Below, piece after piece: positions 45,846 through 56,755 of a stretch of 64,000 bases of DNA. The notes below the pieces were generated by a model that worked only from the letters and a program-made list of their open reading frames with translations, was not told the origin of the DNA and did not search any database. The DNA comes from Diabrotica undecimpunctata (Eukaryota > Arthropoda > Insecta > Coleoptera > Chrysomelidae): contig NC_092807.1 in the NCBI RefSeq assembly GCF_040954645.1, positions 5,167,187 to 5,231,186 of the forward strand, read 5' to 3'. The position numbers were made by a program, and so were the translations under genes. Each line of letters starts with the position of its first letter. Within the stretch, counting starts at the first letter, position 1.

Positions 45846-46600
45846 ATCGTTTACTGTTATTTACATAAAATAAATTATTTATTGTTCAATTCTCTTCAGA
45901 TTTACGAGAAACAAAATCATCGTTCAGTGCACATGCTGAAATAAATATAACTTTATAACTTTTATTATTTAGCTGAAAGTTTATACAATCATTAAAAAGT
46001 GCCACGTGAAAAAAAAACAATCAAATTTTGAGGTTAAATCCCAACTAACAAAATTTAAAGGTAATTTAAAAACCAAAAGACAGCTTAACCCCAAATAAAG
46101 TAATAAAAATGTTTGTCTTTATGTATGTATTTAAAGAAAATTTTTGAACATTACAAAAATGCGTTTTTAATTTTGAAAATTGAAAAAATTATTAATTTAA
46201 AAATGCCAAACTCAAGCTCTATCACAGCGCAATTACTATTCTGAGATTATATATAAAAGGCGCCATGCCCAGCTTATTAAATCACTTTCACGATACTTAT
46301 ACAATAATTGGCTTAGCTGACTAACTGCAGAGCAGTGGCTAATATTTATTGAGCTTCAGTAATTATAACGTTAAATTGTCCCAGCTGCATTGGCGTAACT
46401 AAACAGGGAGCCCTACGTACGAAAATAGTCAACTCAGAACTATTAGGTATTTTATAATATAGTTCTTTGATCTTTCTTGGGTGTATTGGTTGTTTTAGGT
46501 GTTGTATTTATTTCCTAATCTTTTTAATTTTTCCGATAAGATCGTCGTTAGAAATGAAATATCTCCAATGTAAAAATATCCTAATTTTACAGGAGACAAA
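45846..46600. other. AT-rich, no recognised gene
   Basis: No family motif or structured repeat was found before the start of repeat R. Confidence 0.5.
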
Positions 46601-47014
46601 AAAAAATCGGTTGCCTGTAAAGTCGGTTTTACGGGCGAAGATTTTACGTGACAACGTCTTTTTCTCGGTAGAATATTTATTGATATGAATATTATTAAAT
46701 TGCACAATAGGAATAAGGAATTGAATGAAAATAAGAATTGCACAAATTTTAACTATAGAAATATATTTTGTTTACTAAAACATTGTACATGTAAACTTAA
46801 ACTTAACTAATTTCTATTTGAGTGATTTTGTTGAGGATAGGACGATGATAGGAGAAATATGAAATGAAAGGAAGTGTTTCTGCTGTAATGTGTCTTGAAC
46901 GCCAAGAACGCTCGAGAAAGACAGAGACCAGTGATGTTCCGTGGAGCTTATCCAATATCGGGAGATGCCTTCGGCAAAATTCGGTAGATTTCGGTAGATC
47001 ATATGCAATGACGT

Positions 47015-47071
<57 letters not shown>

Positions 47072-47072
47072 A

Positions 47073-47364
47073 CAGTGCGTCCAATTAAGTGAACACCATA
47101 ATGGAATTTTTTTTAGTTTTATGACCTAAAACCTAAAATCAATCATCAATTAAATTTTTTGAGCCATATACACAAGGTTTGTCAAAAAATATGAACATAA
47201 AATTCATATTTTTTGATAAACTGCCTATATTACTAAAAAAATTTAATATCTGATGATTGTATTCTAAGTTTTAGATCATTCAGAACTTTTTAGAAAGAAT
47301 AACTTATTTCCATAAAACTAAAAATAGAAAAGTTTCCCATTATGGTGGCGACTTAATGGTTCAA
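47073..47364. mobile_element. Tc1/mariner-like inverted-repeat unit
   Basis: Starts TACAGTGCGTCCAATTAAGTG, a Tc1-type terminus next to TA. Arms CCAATTAAGTGAACACCATAA and, inverted, ACCATTAAGTCGCCACCATAA pair across the unit, and an inner palindrome surrounds 47188-47222. Copy 1 retains only the right arm and about 20 bp of the left, so about 200 bp differ between copies. Confidence 0.6.
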
Positions 47365-47521
47365 AAGTTAAAGACCTTAAATAATTATGCTGAACTAATT
47401 ATTAGAAATAACCATAATTCATTGAATTTTGTTTAATAAATAAAGAATCAAATTATTGGGACCAAATGCTCACATCAGCTATTATGATACAAATAAGGTT
47501 TAATATTTTGAGAAATAGTTA

Positions 47522-47603
47522 TCTTCTTCTTTAAGTGTCATCTCCGCGGCGGAGGTCGGCAATCATCATAGCTATTCGAACTTTTGAGACGGCTGCTCTG
47601 AAA
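47522..47603 (-). mobile_element. About 82-bp LINE tail, (GAA)n family
   Basis: Minus-strand translation FRAAVSKVRIAMMIADL then a tail seen as CTTCTTCTTTAAGTG on the plus strand. It is absent from copy 1, where a different sequence of about 33 bp (containing GGTCATAATATTTACAG) occupies the site, so a small target deletion seems to have accompanied insertion. Confidence 0.75.
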
Positions 47604-48449
47604 TCTGGTTCAAATAGATGTAACAACCATTATCTGCTAATGGATTAAGTCGGCAGTCAAAGAAAACCGACAGCACACACACCGTCATTTAGCTAATAAT
47701 TTATCACTTGATACTTGAGATTCTTTGAGAATTGAAGAGACGTGTGTGAATGATTATGATTACGGAATGATGTTTATACAATATGTTATTATTAGGTATA
47801 AAATTACGAACTTGAATCTCGGGGTATTTCGCTTTCTTTGCATCTTTGCAAATATATTTTTAAACACTATAGGGAAGTATCAAATGAATTTTAATACAAA
47901 CGTATTAAAAATACCAAGTATTAGGTTACACTGAAAAGTTTTTTGATGGTAACAGAAATAAAAAGATAAATTGTATTATCCGAATTTATTTTCAAGTCAT
48001 TGAGATATTTGTTTTAAAATTAGGTAGATTCAAGGGGCAGTTCGGTAGATCGGTAGATAGGAATCAAATTCGGTAGATCTACCGAAAAATCGGTAGACGG
48101 AACAACACTGACAGAGACACAAGCACGGAAGCACGCACCGATTCAACGCGCCTAATTCTCTAGTGCTGCGCGCGCAGCGGACCGATCATGTTTGAGTGGG
48201 AGAGAGACGCAAGGCATTCGCCGGTCCGGCGGGCCTCTCTCTCGTTCGGTGACTCACTGTAACAGACGTGAGCGGGCGTTACACTTTTTCATGAATGACT
48301 CCGAGCCACAACCTAATTTAAGACGTTGTCACGTCAAAAACAGTTAAATAACGTTATTTTACATTGTATTAAATTGGTGTTTGATTTTTTTGGCCAAACT
48401 AAGATCGATATTGATATCGAGGTGAAAATAAAAAAATAATACAAAAACG

Positions 48450-49290
48450 CACTTTGGAGAAATTATAAATGATTGAACCGATACATAGCAGGTATTTCAC
48501 ATATTGTGTATGGCATGTCATAGTACACCCTGCTAGTAGATGCTCTACAATAGTGTGAAGGAACTTCAGGAATATCTTGCATGCCTTAACATTCTTTTCT
48601 TTGCAAATTTGTCTCATTTTTCTGGGAGTAATCTTGTTGCTCGTTGAATGCTGAATCTTGTAGACTTTCTGTAGAAGTATCAATTTTATGAGTGTCTGGC
48701 TCCCTTGAGACCCATCGTTTCGTAGTGTCTTCTCCTAAATTTAAACATGTCTTCGAAAACATAATGCGGCATACCTTGAGGTAACTTCCATCTTTAGAAA
48801 CCAAAAAGTAGTCATGAGCACTCTTCTTTTTGGACCTTTTGTGTGAATTTAGAGTATCTTTTCGGCGCCTTCGCACTGCTCTTGTCTGAACAAGATTTTT
48901 AACATAGTTTCTTTTATGTTCCCAAGACGTTAATGTCCAAATTTTTTTAAAAATTGGTAGTCTATCATCCTGCGTTATTAAAGAACATATAAATGAATGT
49001 TCTTTTAAACATTTTGGCGTTATATTATGGCTCCATCGCTCCTTTACCGACTTGGCTTCTCTTTTAACACTATGTGTCACTACAAAATGTTCTCTCTTAT
49101 ACCCTAGATAAAATTTGCCTTTTAATCTCTTGAGCACATTTTCCTTCTTTTTTCTGATTTTCGCTTTTTTTGGGTTGTCTTCTGCTGTTGAAATCATTTC
49201 TCTTTCATCTTATTCTTGACCTTCGATTATTTCTTCCTGATTCTGTACTTCTGGTAATTCATTAATACTATTTGTTGATTGCAGTTTTGT
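48450..49290 (-). pseudogene. DUF7869-type transposase-like gene, N-terminal part
   Basis: Minus strand, 48586-49197: KRLKGKFYLGYKREHFVV, SLITQDDRLPIFKKIWTLTS, WEHKRNYVKNLVQTRAVRRR and SYLKVCRIMFSKTCLNLG, a layout I associate with the N-terminal half of insect DUF7869 proteins. Upstream the same reading continues to about 49290 (STNSINELPEVQNQEE) past a stop; downstream, after a stop, comes IPEVPSHYCRASTSRVYYD. The catalytic half is missing; repeat R lies just beyond. It is a third, divergent lineage of the family in this window. Confidence 0.65.
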
Positions 49291-49309
49291 TTTTTCTCAG
49301 CAAGATTTT

Positions 49310-50420
49310 TCTACACAACCCATTTCATTATTCTTGTATTTTATTTTTATTTGAATTGCTTATGTGTCCCCATGCTCTGGCTATTGCTGTTTTCTGGATG
49401 GCTGTGTCTACGTATTGCGTGAAGGTTAAGCCTTGGTCTATAGTGACTCCTAGGTATTTGGCTTCTCTTTTCCATTCGATGGGATGATGTCTTCTTTGAA
49501 TTGATTACCCTTTTCCATTGGATACACCATTCTTCAATGTTATCCAATGCTGTGTGTAGATTGTTGACCGCTACTTCTGTGTTTGGCCGCAATCGCTTGG
49601 AGTGTCTGCTGTGTATATTCTGTACACTCCTGTGGACTGCTTCCTGTGGCACTCCATCCTCCATAGCTCCGTGTTCTGATAGTACTTGTTCTATCCGAAC
49701 CCTAAAGCTTCGGTTATTTAAGTACGAAGAAAACAGTCTCGTTATGGCCTCACTGTATCCGTAGCCTCTCATTTTGTATATTAGACTCTGTCGAAGGCTT
49801 TGCTTACATCCCAGAACGCTGCTACTGTGTATTGTTTGGCGTTAAATCCAGTGTTATGTATTCTGTCAGTCTAAGTACTTGTAATTCGTTGGAGATTCCG
49901 GGATTAGTCCTTTTTCATGTGTTTCAGCTTGAAGTCTGCTTAGTATTACTCTTTTACGATCTTGCTGACTGCTAGCAGTAAGCTTATCGGCCTGTAGTTT
50001 TGCGGCAACATGGTATTCTTTCCTGGCTTCGGAATCAGGCCTTCCATCGATTTGGGAAAAGCTTGTATCTAAGGATTGCATTCGTTGTGTTGGTTAAAAA
50101 TACTATTACTTTTGCTGATAGATACTTCAAAACTCTATTTGAAATTTCATCTAGACCAGGTGCTTTTACGAAAAACTATTTTTAATTAGCTCGTTTATTT
50201 CTTGAGGAGAAGTATCTGTGATCTTTCCTCTCGTTCTTCGGGCATTTCTTGTTGTTCTTCGATGAAGTCTACATCTTTGTCTTGGCGATAATTTAATGTA
50301 CACTCTCTCTCGAGAGTCCTCCTTATCACCTCGGCTTTTTCATCTATGAAGTAGACAATTTCATTTTCACCGTGTAGTGGAGGTATGGGTGGTCTTCACT
50401 CTTGTTCGTATTCTCGGTCT
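49310..50420 (-). mobile_element. Jockey LINE RT, decayed
   Basis: Minus strand, several frames: KAPGLDEISNRVLKYLSAK, NAILRYKLFPNRWKA, NYRPISLLLAVSKIVKE, AAFWDVSKAFDRV (motif A), RLFSSYLNNRSFRVRI, GVPQ (motif B start), then a lost motif C region (IYTADTP), NNLHTALDNIEEWCIQWK and EAKYLGVTIDQGLTFTQYVD. It ends near 49310 where the DUF7869-type remnant begins. Motif C FADD is absent. Dead copy. Confidence 0.8.
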
Positions 50421-50754
50421 TTTCCTTTGCTTACTTGATTAAAAGCTACACCATGTTTTAAGTGGGGGTACCAATTGGGGGTATTTCCTGATGTTTTTTT
50501 TTTAAATTTGGAGCAAAAGGTAAAGCAATATTGGTCTTTATTTATTTTATTATTGTTTATTGTTAAATAAACTGTAACCAAGCATCGCTTTTGGGTGTTG
50601 TCATTTTTGTTTCTAATTATATTAACTACAAAACAATATTCACACTCTGCCCAAACACCTAATAATAAACGAAATAAAGATACTTAATCTTCGTATTTAA
50701 CGAATATTCTTATTTACTCGGATTCTGGCTTACAAAAGCGTGGCTCAGTCACTC

Positions 50755-51000
50755 CATTTTCTTATTCTCTTGTCTCTTTAAGGCCCAAAGATTGTCCGTA
50801 GTATCTTTCGTTCAAATACCAGTAATTTGGCTGCTTCACCCTGGTTCAGCATCCATGTCTCGTTTCCAAACGTTATTGTAGGGCAAATTATGATTTTATA
50901 TACTCTTGTTTTTGCTGCTCTTGAGACTATTTTTGATTCACAAACACCACGTTTGTGGCAAATGGACTTGCATCCAAGCCAAAAACTAGTCACATATGAA
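50755..51000 (-). mobile_element. LINE thumb fragment
   Basis: Minus strand: SRAAKTRVYKIIICPTITFG then NETWMLNQGEAAKLLVFERK and ILRTIFGP, the 'ak..vYK..i.P.ltYG.EtW.l......L..feRkiLR.IfG' block of RTE-like LINEs. Single block only. Confidence 0.65.
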
Positions 51001-51630
51001 TGAAAGATGAAAATAAAAAAATGAAGAACAGCATGAAGAAGAAAAAGTCACATAAATACAATACTTAGAAGATTGCATATTTTCTTATATGAAAGTTTAA
51101 CAAGAACTTATACTCTGTAGTACATATTGGCGCTAAGTTGCGAGCCAACAGTTATTTATTTGACCGATTTGTCTCTAGGCGACATCCTTTACTCCCTCCC
51201 TTCACTACTTAATTGTTTTCTGGTCGAAATTAATCGACTTTATGTCACGCAATTAAGAGCAACCATGCAAACTCAGAGATTTATTGGAGCTTTAACAACA
51301 CAGCAAATTAAGGAAGAGCTTGCTTATAATTTAAAGCTGAATTTATGGATGTTCTTATTAACTGCATATTGCAAATATTTGCGAGTAAAGACGGAGCTTA
51401 ATGGTTTTATAGGGATTTTGATTCTTGTATGGTGTTTCCGTTCATATTTCAAAGACTAATAAGAAAAACTAATAATCATTTAACCACTAATGACTAAATT
51501 CGATACAGGTTTGTAAAATACCTCGAGATTTTAATACCTATTTTATTAAATAGCTAAAAAATACAAGTTCCTTTGATCGAATTAACTAAAATCAAATTAC
51601 GAATTTTTTAAATTTTTTAATATATTCTTC
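51001..51630. other. Unassigned, with one 110-codon frame
   Basis: A plus-strand frame at 51127-51459 has no family signature, and its composition does not persuade me that it is a gene. Confidence 0.3.
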
Positions 51631-51634
51631 CTTC

Positions 51635-51710
51635 TTCCTATAACTTTATAAGTTATAGGAAGTTACTTTGCTGATTGTTGTGCTCATGTAACTTTATAAG
51701 TTACATGAGC
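51635..51710. repeat. Twin palindromes sharing the ACTTTATAAGT core
   Basis: Two near-perfect hairpins in tandem. The first, 51635-51661, has 12-bp arms TTCCTATAACTT/AAGTTATAGGAA around TAT. The second, 51682-51710, has 13-bp arms GCTCATGTAACTT/AAGTTACATGAGC around TAT. The central 11 bases are the same; the outer arms differ but each still pairs. Confidence 0.9.
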
Positions 51711-52872
51711 AAAATCCAATTTAACCTACACCATATTTTTTCACTAATTTATTACCACCCTAATAATTTTTCACCATAAAACCACCCATAAGGGAGCGAT
51801 TCTGCTTTACTTTGTAATCAGAATCTCCTTGTAAACCCATTTCTATTATCTCCATTTAAACTTGTTCAATCACAAATTAATCCCTTAATTTGCAATCTCA
51901 CATTATTCTTAACTTCTTAATCTTTTATAGTTTCACCGTGTATAATTGAAACGTCGTCAAAAAATATCGTGTAATATGTTAATAATTAGTATTAGTATTA
52001 GTAAAATAATATATTAGTAGAATAATATATTTTCAAATTGAAATTCCTAAGTGTTGCAATAATGGCCTAGATTAAATTGTATTGCAAGCTCATAGTTCAA
52101 AGTTTGTTAGTATGATAGAAGCATTAACCTCTGTGCTGAGATATACATTATTTGTGAAATTATAAATTGATCCTTCGAGCCGGATAGTCCTCACATCAGT
52201 ATTTGGGGTAACTGATGAAGTATACAAGGACATAGATTCCTTGTACGAAAATAAGAAGGATCTGATAAAAAATTCAAAACATCAGACGAAGCTGATGTTA
52301 CAAACAATAGCTTCTATTAACTCTACAGAAGAAAAAATAAATGGACATTTATATAGGTTCCGAGAAGCACTGATAAACGAAACTAAGGAAATGTCTAAAG
52401 GCCTAAGTGATGCCTCATATAGAGCTGACACATTAGAGAAAGAGTACATACGACTTAAAAAGTCTAAAAGACTTATAACCGTGCAATGGAATATGTAAAA
52501 GAATATGCGAACAGATACGAAAAAATAATAAATCTTTATTACAATCATGGACACTTCATAGATATTATAAAACCTGGACAAATAGAGTCAATCATTTCGA
52601 ATACTACAAGGTTTTTTCCACAAGGAGTAGATATAAGAAGACAGCCAATAATAGATACGGTCGTACAAAATGAAGAAGAAGACATCGTCATTATTAACTA
52701 TTTGTAGAAAGGAAGGTGTATAGAAGTAAACAAAGGAGAGTTGGCATGTTTACCAATGGGAATCATTAATATGGATACCCAGCCAAACTGTATCTTAAAT
52801 GAATTATATGATAGAACTACCAACACCACCTGCAATATAATAGAGTACACGATAAAGGGGTTCGTGGGGTTC

Positions 52873-52900
52873 GTGGGTTCGTGCCCCACGTTGGGCGCCA
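52873..52900 (+). other. tRNA-Lys-like 3' fragment ending in CCA
   Basis: GTGGG-TTCGTGC-CCCAC forms a T-arm, followed by GTTGGGCG and CCA, the 3' end of insect tRNA-Lys(CTT) as I recall it, with T-loop A to T. The complement begins TGGCGCCCAACGTGGGGC, a usual Lys primer-binding site. Similarity extends past 18 nt into the T-arm and beyond, upstream to about 52857. There is no 5' half, so it is not a tRNA gene. Confidence 0.6.
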
Positions 52901-53339
52901 ATTGAAACCGCTATACTTCAGGAGTATTGGAAGAGAGGTGATGCAAAATACTAAAAATATGGCTAAGCTCAGAGGAACAAATTTAAATAGCCAAAGAGAC
53001 ACTAAATCTCAAGTGAGGATTCAGGCTAGCTTCAATGCACTGAATCGTGGCTTTAAAGATGAACTGATGGGACAAGAAACGAAATGAGACCTGTTAATAT
53101 CAAACATGATACAACTCAAGAAGGTCACTGGGAATAAATCTATATAAAGAGGACGACAAGTAGAAAAGAAGAAGGGCGCCAACTCAACAATAGTTGAGAT
53201 TTTGGAGTAACGAATGACTGGAGATAATGATACTGGAGATAATCACCTGAAATACAAAGTACTAAAGACTAATCTTATCTTGCTATATTATATACTGGTT
53301 AGTAGAAACTGAAATAAAACGCAAAATACCAATGATAAA

Positions 53340-53362
53340 TATATTGATAGCAACATGTATAT

Positions 53363-53417
<55 letters not shown>
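53340..53417. repeat. (TA)n microsatellite
   Basis: Long uninterrupted alternating TA at about 53367-53416, preceded by imperfect TA-rich sequence. Confidence 0.9.
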
Positions 53418-53419
<2 letters not shown>

Positions 53420-54384
53420 CAATAGACATATAATGTAAAAACTAAATAACAAAATTGTATTATATCAAAAGTGAGTTTGGTCAGTCAGTTGGTTGAAAAT
53501 GAGCACATCGAACCTCTGGCTCCATTCCATAAATTCCACCATAAGCTATATTAGCTATAATATACGACGGTTCTCGATCTGAACATATAATCAATCAAAC
53601 GAGTTTTATAAAGCTGTCATCAAAATGCGTTGCTCAGACCCGATACATAACATTACTCACATCCAGTAATGGATTGGAAACAGCAATTGGAAGTTATTTA
53701 AAGACTCCCGTCACTCCCATTGAAGAGCTTATGCAGAGGCCAATCATAAAGCAGAACAACATTCCCAGAAATAATATAGATATTCGGGGAGATGAGTTGT
53801 AAAATATGGTACTAGAGGCAGAGCAGTTTGACCAAGATATATTCGAACTCACATGGAAAATCATTGCTAACCATCAGTGGATTCCTCATTTAACCACGGG
53901 ACTAGTCACTACATTCATTGTTATATTGATTGTCATTATATGGAAGGTAGTCAGATATATTCGAAACTCCAAGAGAGCCAGAAAAAAAAGGCATTAAGGT
54001 TCTTGCATCCAACCTCATCCAGCGCCTCGAACACATACGGTATCACAACCAGATTTAAGTAAAACTTTAGAGAAAGCTCCTCCTCGATCAGTTTCACTTA
54101 ATCATAAATTCTAAATAATCAAGTTATAGGTAACACTGCTGGAGTGAGATAATAATTCAAGAACCAGTGAATTAGTGTTATGATTATTGTTATATTATTA
54201 TTATTCTATATTTTATATGTGTTTATAAGATATTTTCTATTGGTCGTCTGTTTCTTTTATATAGTGGCCACAAATTAATCCCTTAATTTATAATCTCACA
54301 TTATATTTAAAATCTTAACCTTTTATAGTTTCACCGTGTATAATTGAAACATTGTGAAAACATATCATGTAATATTTTAATAGA

Positions 54385-54895
54385 GTCCATTTACCTGCAA
54401 CTTAATAAATTGCCGAATAAAATATTTGAAAAAGATTAATTTATCCATTTTTTAATCATCAAGATTATGAAAATATTGAATCCCTAAACTAAGTAAATAA
54501 AAATATATATACACCTACTTTTATAATCGTTTATTAACAATTAATTACAATATTTTCTCAGAATATAAATCACTGTCGTTTTACTTAATCGTAACCTTTT
54601 TAAAAAGTCTTTATCATTACAAAAATTAAAATGTTCAATTCTGCATCAAATATTATATTCTCGCACTAAGTTTATAAACATTAAACATCATACTGATCAT
54701 ACTCTCCGATTTCATTATATCTTTTAATATCCATGTGTCTAACCTACACTAAACAACAATATTTAGGTTATATTTTTGATTTCGCGATAACCTACAACAT
54801 AATAAAGAACTACAATAATTACAAAAACATTTAACACAAATTAGTTTTCAGATAACTTTCTATTCAATACTTTATTTGGCAAATAAATATTTTAA
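54385..54895. other. AT-rich, no recognised gene
   Basis: Between the LTR-like block and the LINE; no frame or repeat recognised. Confidence 0.5.
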
Positions 54896-55242
54896 ACATG
54901 GTTAACACCAAATGATCCTGACTCTCTTTATAACATTGATAATTATTTCCTTTATAGGTATGATCGTCGTAATCGATGTGAAGGAGGAACTTGTATCTAC
55001 TTGTCTTCAGAAATTGCTAATAATTTCTCTGTTACATCTCTTGATATTACTGTCTAGGCTAGAGAATCTGATTGTTATTGGAGACTTTAATTTTAGAGAC
55101 ATTTCGTGGCCTATAACTGATCCACCTAGTGGCTTAACAACTTCCAAAAATGTATTTACAGATTTTGTATTAAATTCTAATTTACCATTTCTATTTACCA
55201 TTCTAATTTACCATCTATTTTGGACTTGGTATTCTCTAATGA

Positions 55243-55351
55243 GCCTGGGAACGCGTTCATGGAAAAGAACAGCGGTAAATAGAGATGGTTGGAGAAGCCT
55301 GTTGAAGGAGGCCAAGGCCCGATTTGGGCTGTAGCGCCATTGGATGGATGG
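55243..55351 (+). mobile_element. 109-bp LINE tail insertion, 12-bp TSD
   Basis: Encodes only WKRTAVNRDGWRSLLKEAKA and RFGL-stop, then an (ATGG)n tail (TTGGATGGATGG), the extreme 3' end of an RTE-like LINE. A perfect 12-bp duplication, ATTCTCTAATGA, lies at 55231-55242 and 55352-55363. Removing the insert restores the endonuclease reading ILDLVFSND. Confidence 0.93.
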
Positions 55352-56313
55352 ATTCTCTAATGATTCCCATTTATTAACACATCCCATAATAAGCTCTCCA
55401 GTAGGTAACTCAGATCATGCAGTCATAACGTTTCATATTCAGTTTAAATTCAGTACTGTACTCCTAATCCTAATGTTAATAAAACGGTATATGATGAAAT
55501 AATTGATTTTGAAAATGCAAATCGCCAACTGGCTGATATTGATTGGAATGATGTTTTCGGTGACATAAGGAATCCAGTTGTATTCTGGGATAAGTTCTTA
55601 CACGTTCCACAAGGAAACAAAGTTCCTGTATTTGGCTGTATACCATATATTAAAAATTTTGAATAAAATCCTTTATAAAAAGGTATATAAAAAAACCCAG
55701 TTGGGCTATGTTGCATTGACAAAACGTTTTCGGAATAAATATTCCATCATCAGTGTCCTAAAATAGTATTTAACCACTTAATTAAAAAGAACATGAAAAG
55801 ATTTAAGTTTTGACTAAGGTTAATGTAAAAGTGTGGTTAATACTTACAAGTTAATACATGGATGTAGCCACTAAATATGTGGGTAAAAACCCTTTAAAAA
55901 TTATTAAATAAGATTTGATCTACATTATGTCTAATTTACAGTTAAGATGTTAAAGTTACCGTTGGATTGGTAACAGGGCGACATATGACTCTACATTAGT
56001 TGCGAGTCCTGAGACGGTATGTCTACGAGGACTTTGTCAAAGCAACTGATTGAAATGACAATTTTGGCAGGTTAAGACGGAAGTTATGACAGAGCAGTCA
56101 GTGTAACTGTATATGTCTATTTAAGACAGAAGCCAACGTTGTTTAAAAATTGTGAAAGTTGAAATAAAATGAAATTATAACAGTATCAACCATCAATGTT
56201 ATTGTTTTAAATTATGTATGTGAAATGAAATTGTGGTGAGAAAATTATGTGATTATAGTTAGGCAACCAACTATGCAGTGTCGAGTGGTGTGATGAAAAG
56301 ATTCTTATATAAG

Positions 56314-56755
56314 GCCCTTTATGTTTTAATAACATTTGGTACCTGGAAAATGGAAACTAGACACTGGTGGAAAGTTGGGTTCTTGAAAAAATATTGGAAT
56401 TGATATATTTAATATGTGGGGATGTTGTTCAATGAATGAAATAAAACTATTATGATATAAAGTTCATGTAAAAATTAACTTACAACTCAATTATATTAGG
56501 CCCTGTATGTCAAAAAACAACATTTGGTACCTGGAAAATGTAAAACTTCTTGAGTTGTAAGTTCATGAATATGAATATCTGATTGGATGTTGACAAACTG
56601 AGTGAAGTAGTTATATTTTGTGTGTTGGCTAGTATGAAATGGACAAAATTCGATGGTTGAAAGTGGCTTTGTAATATATTGGTCGTAAAGTACTTAACTT
56701 ATAACTTGAGAAAAAGCCCTATCTGTTATAAAGCAACACTAGGTACATAGGAAGA
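56314..56755. repeat. Diverged tandem repeats in Penelope-like UTR
   Basis: A unit containing AAGGCCCTTTATG...ACATTTGGTACCTGG recurs at 56314-56352, 56497-56540 (AGGCCCTGTATG...ACATTTGGTACCTGG) and, more diverged, 56713-56755 (AAGCCCTATCTG...ACACTAGGTACATAG). The spacing is about 183 and 216 bp. Confidence 0.75.

Larger units (their letters stand above)
46929..48110. mobile_element. hAT-like non-autonomous element in repeat R copy 3
   Basis: 1,182 bp with ends CAGTGATGTTCCGTGG and (inverted) CAGTGTTGTTCCGT. The 8-bp duplication ACAGAGAC is at 46921-46928 and 48111-48118, the same as in copy 1. It contains a (TA)n tract (47018-47065), an inverted-repeat unit at 47073-47364 and a LINE tail at 47522-47603. 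Confidence 0.87.
46603..48340. mobile_element. Long repeat R, copy 3, with nested elements
   Basis: Same ends as copies 1 and 2, and closely similar to copy 1 throughout. It contains the same hAT-like insertion with the same ACAGAGAC duplication, plus differences inside that insertion (a longer inverted-repeat MITE and a LINE tail). The left flank is AATTTTACAGGAGAC; the right flank is CAGTTAAATAACG. Confidence 0.85.
51871..54383 (+). mobile_element. LTR-flanked errantivirus-like env remnant
   Basis: Two directly repeated blocks of about 115 bp, 51871-51985 and 54269-54383 (CACAAATTAATCCCTTAATT..., TTTCACCGTGTATAATTGAA), look like parts of LTRs. Between them no gag or pol is seen. The coding remains are of a retroviral-type envelope protein of the kind found in insect errantiviruses: a heptad-rich ectodomain part at 52205-52855, and at 53620-54115 the C-terminal part with a hydrophobic transmembrane stretch (about 53890-53960) followed by a basic tail. 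The two are separated by unrelated sequence (about 52856-53600), and the N-terminal part of env is missing. Broken in several frames; no functional protein. Confidence 0.6.

Noticed and set aside
46803..47084. Frame with an alternating Ile-Tyr run
   Set aside because: Translation of a (TA)n microsatellite.
51127..51459. 110-codon plus-strand frame
   Set aside because: No recognisable family and no supporting signals; left as unassigned sequence.
52857..52900. tRNA-Lys gene
   Set aside because: Only the T-arm and acceptor 3' strand are present; the D-arm, anticodon arm and 5' acceptor strand are missing.
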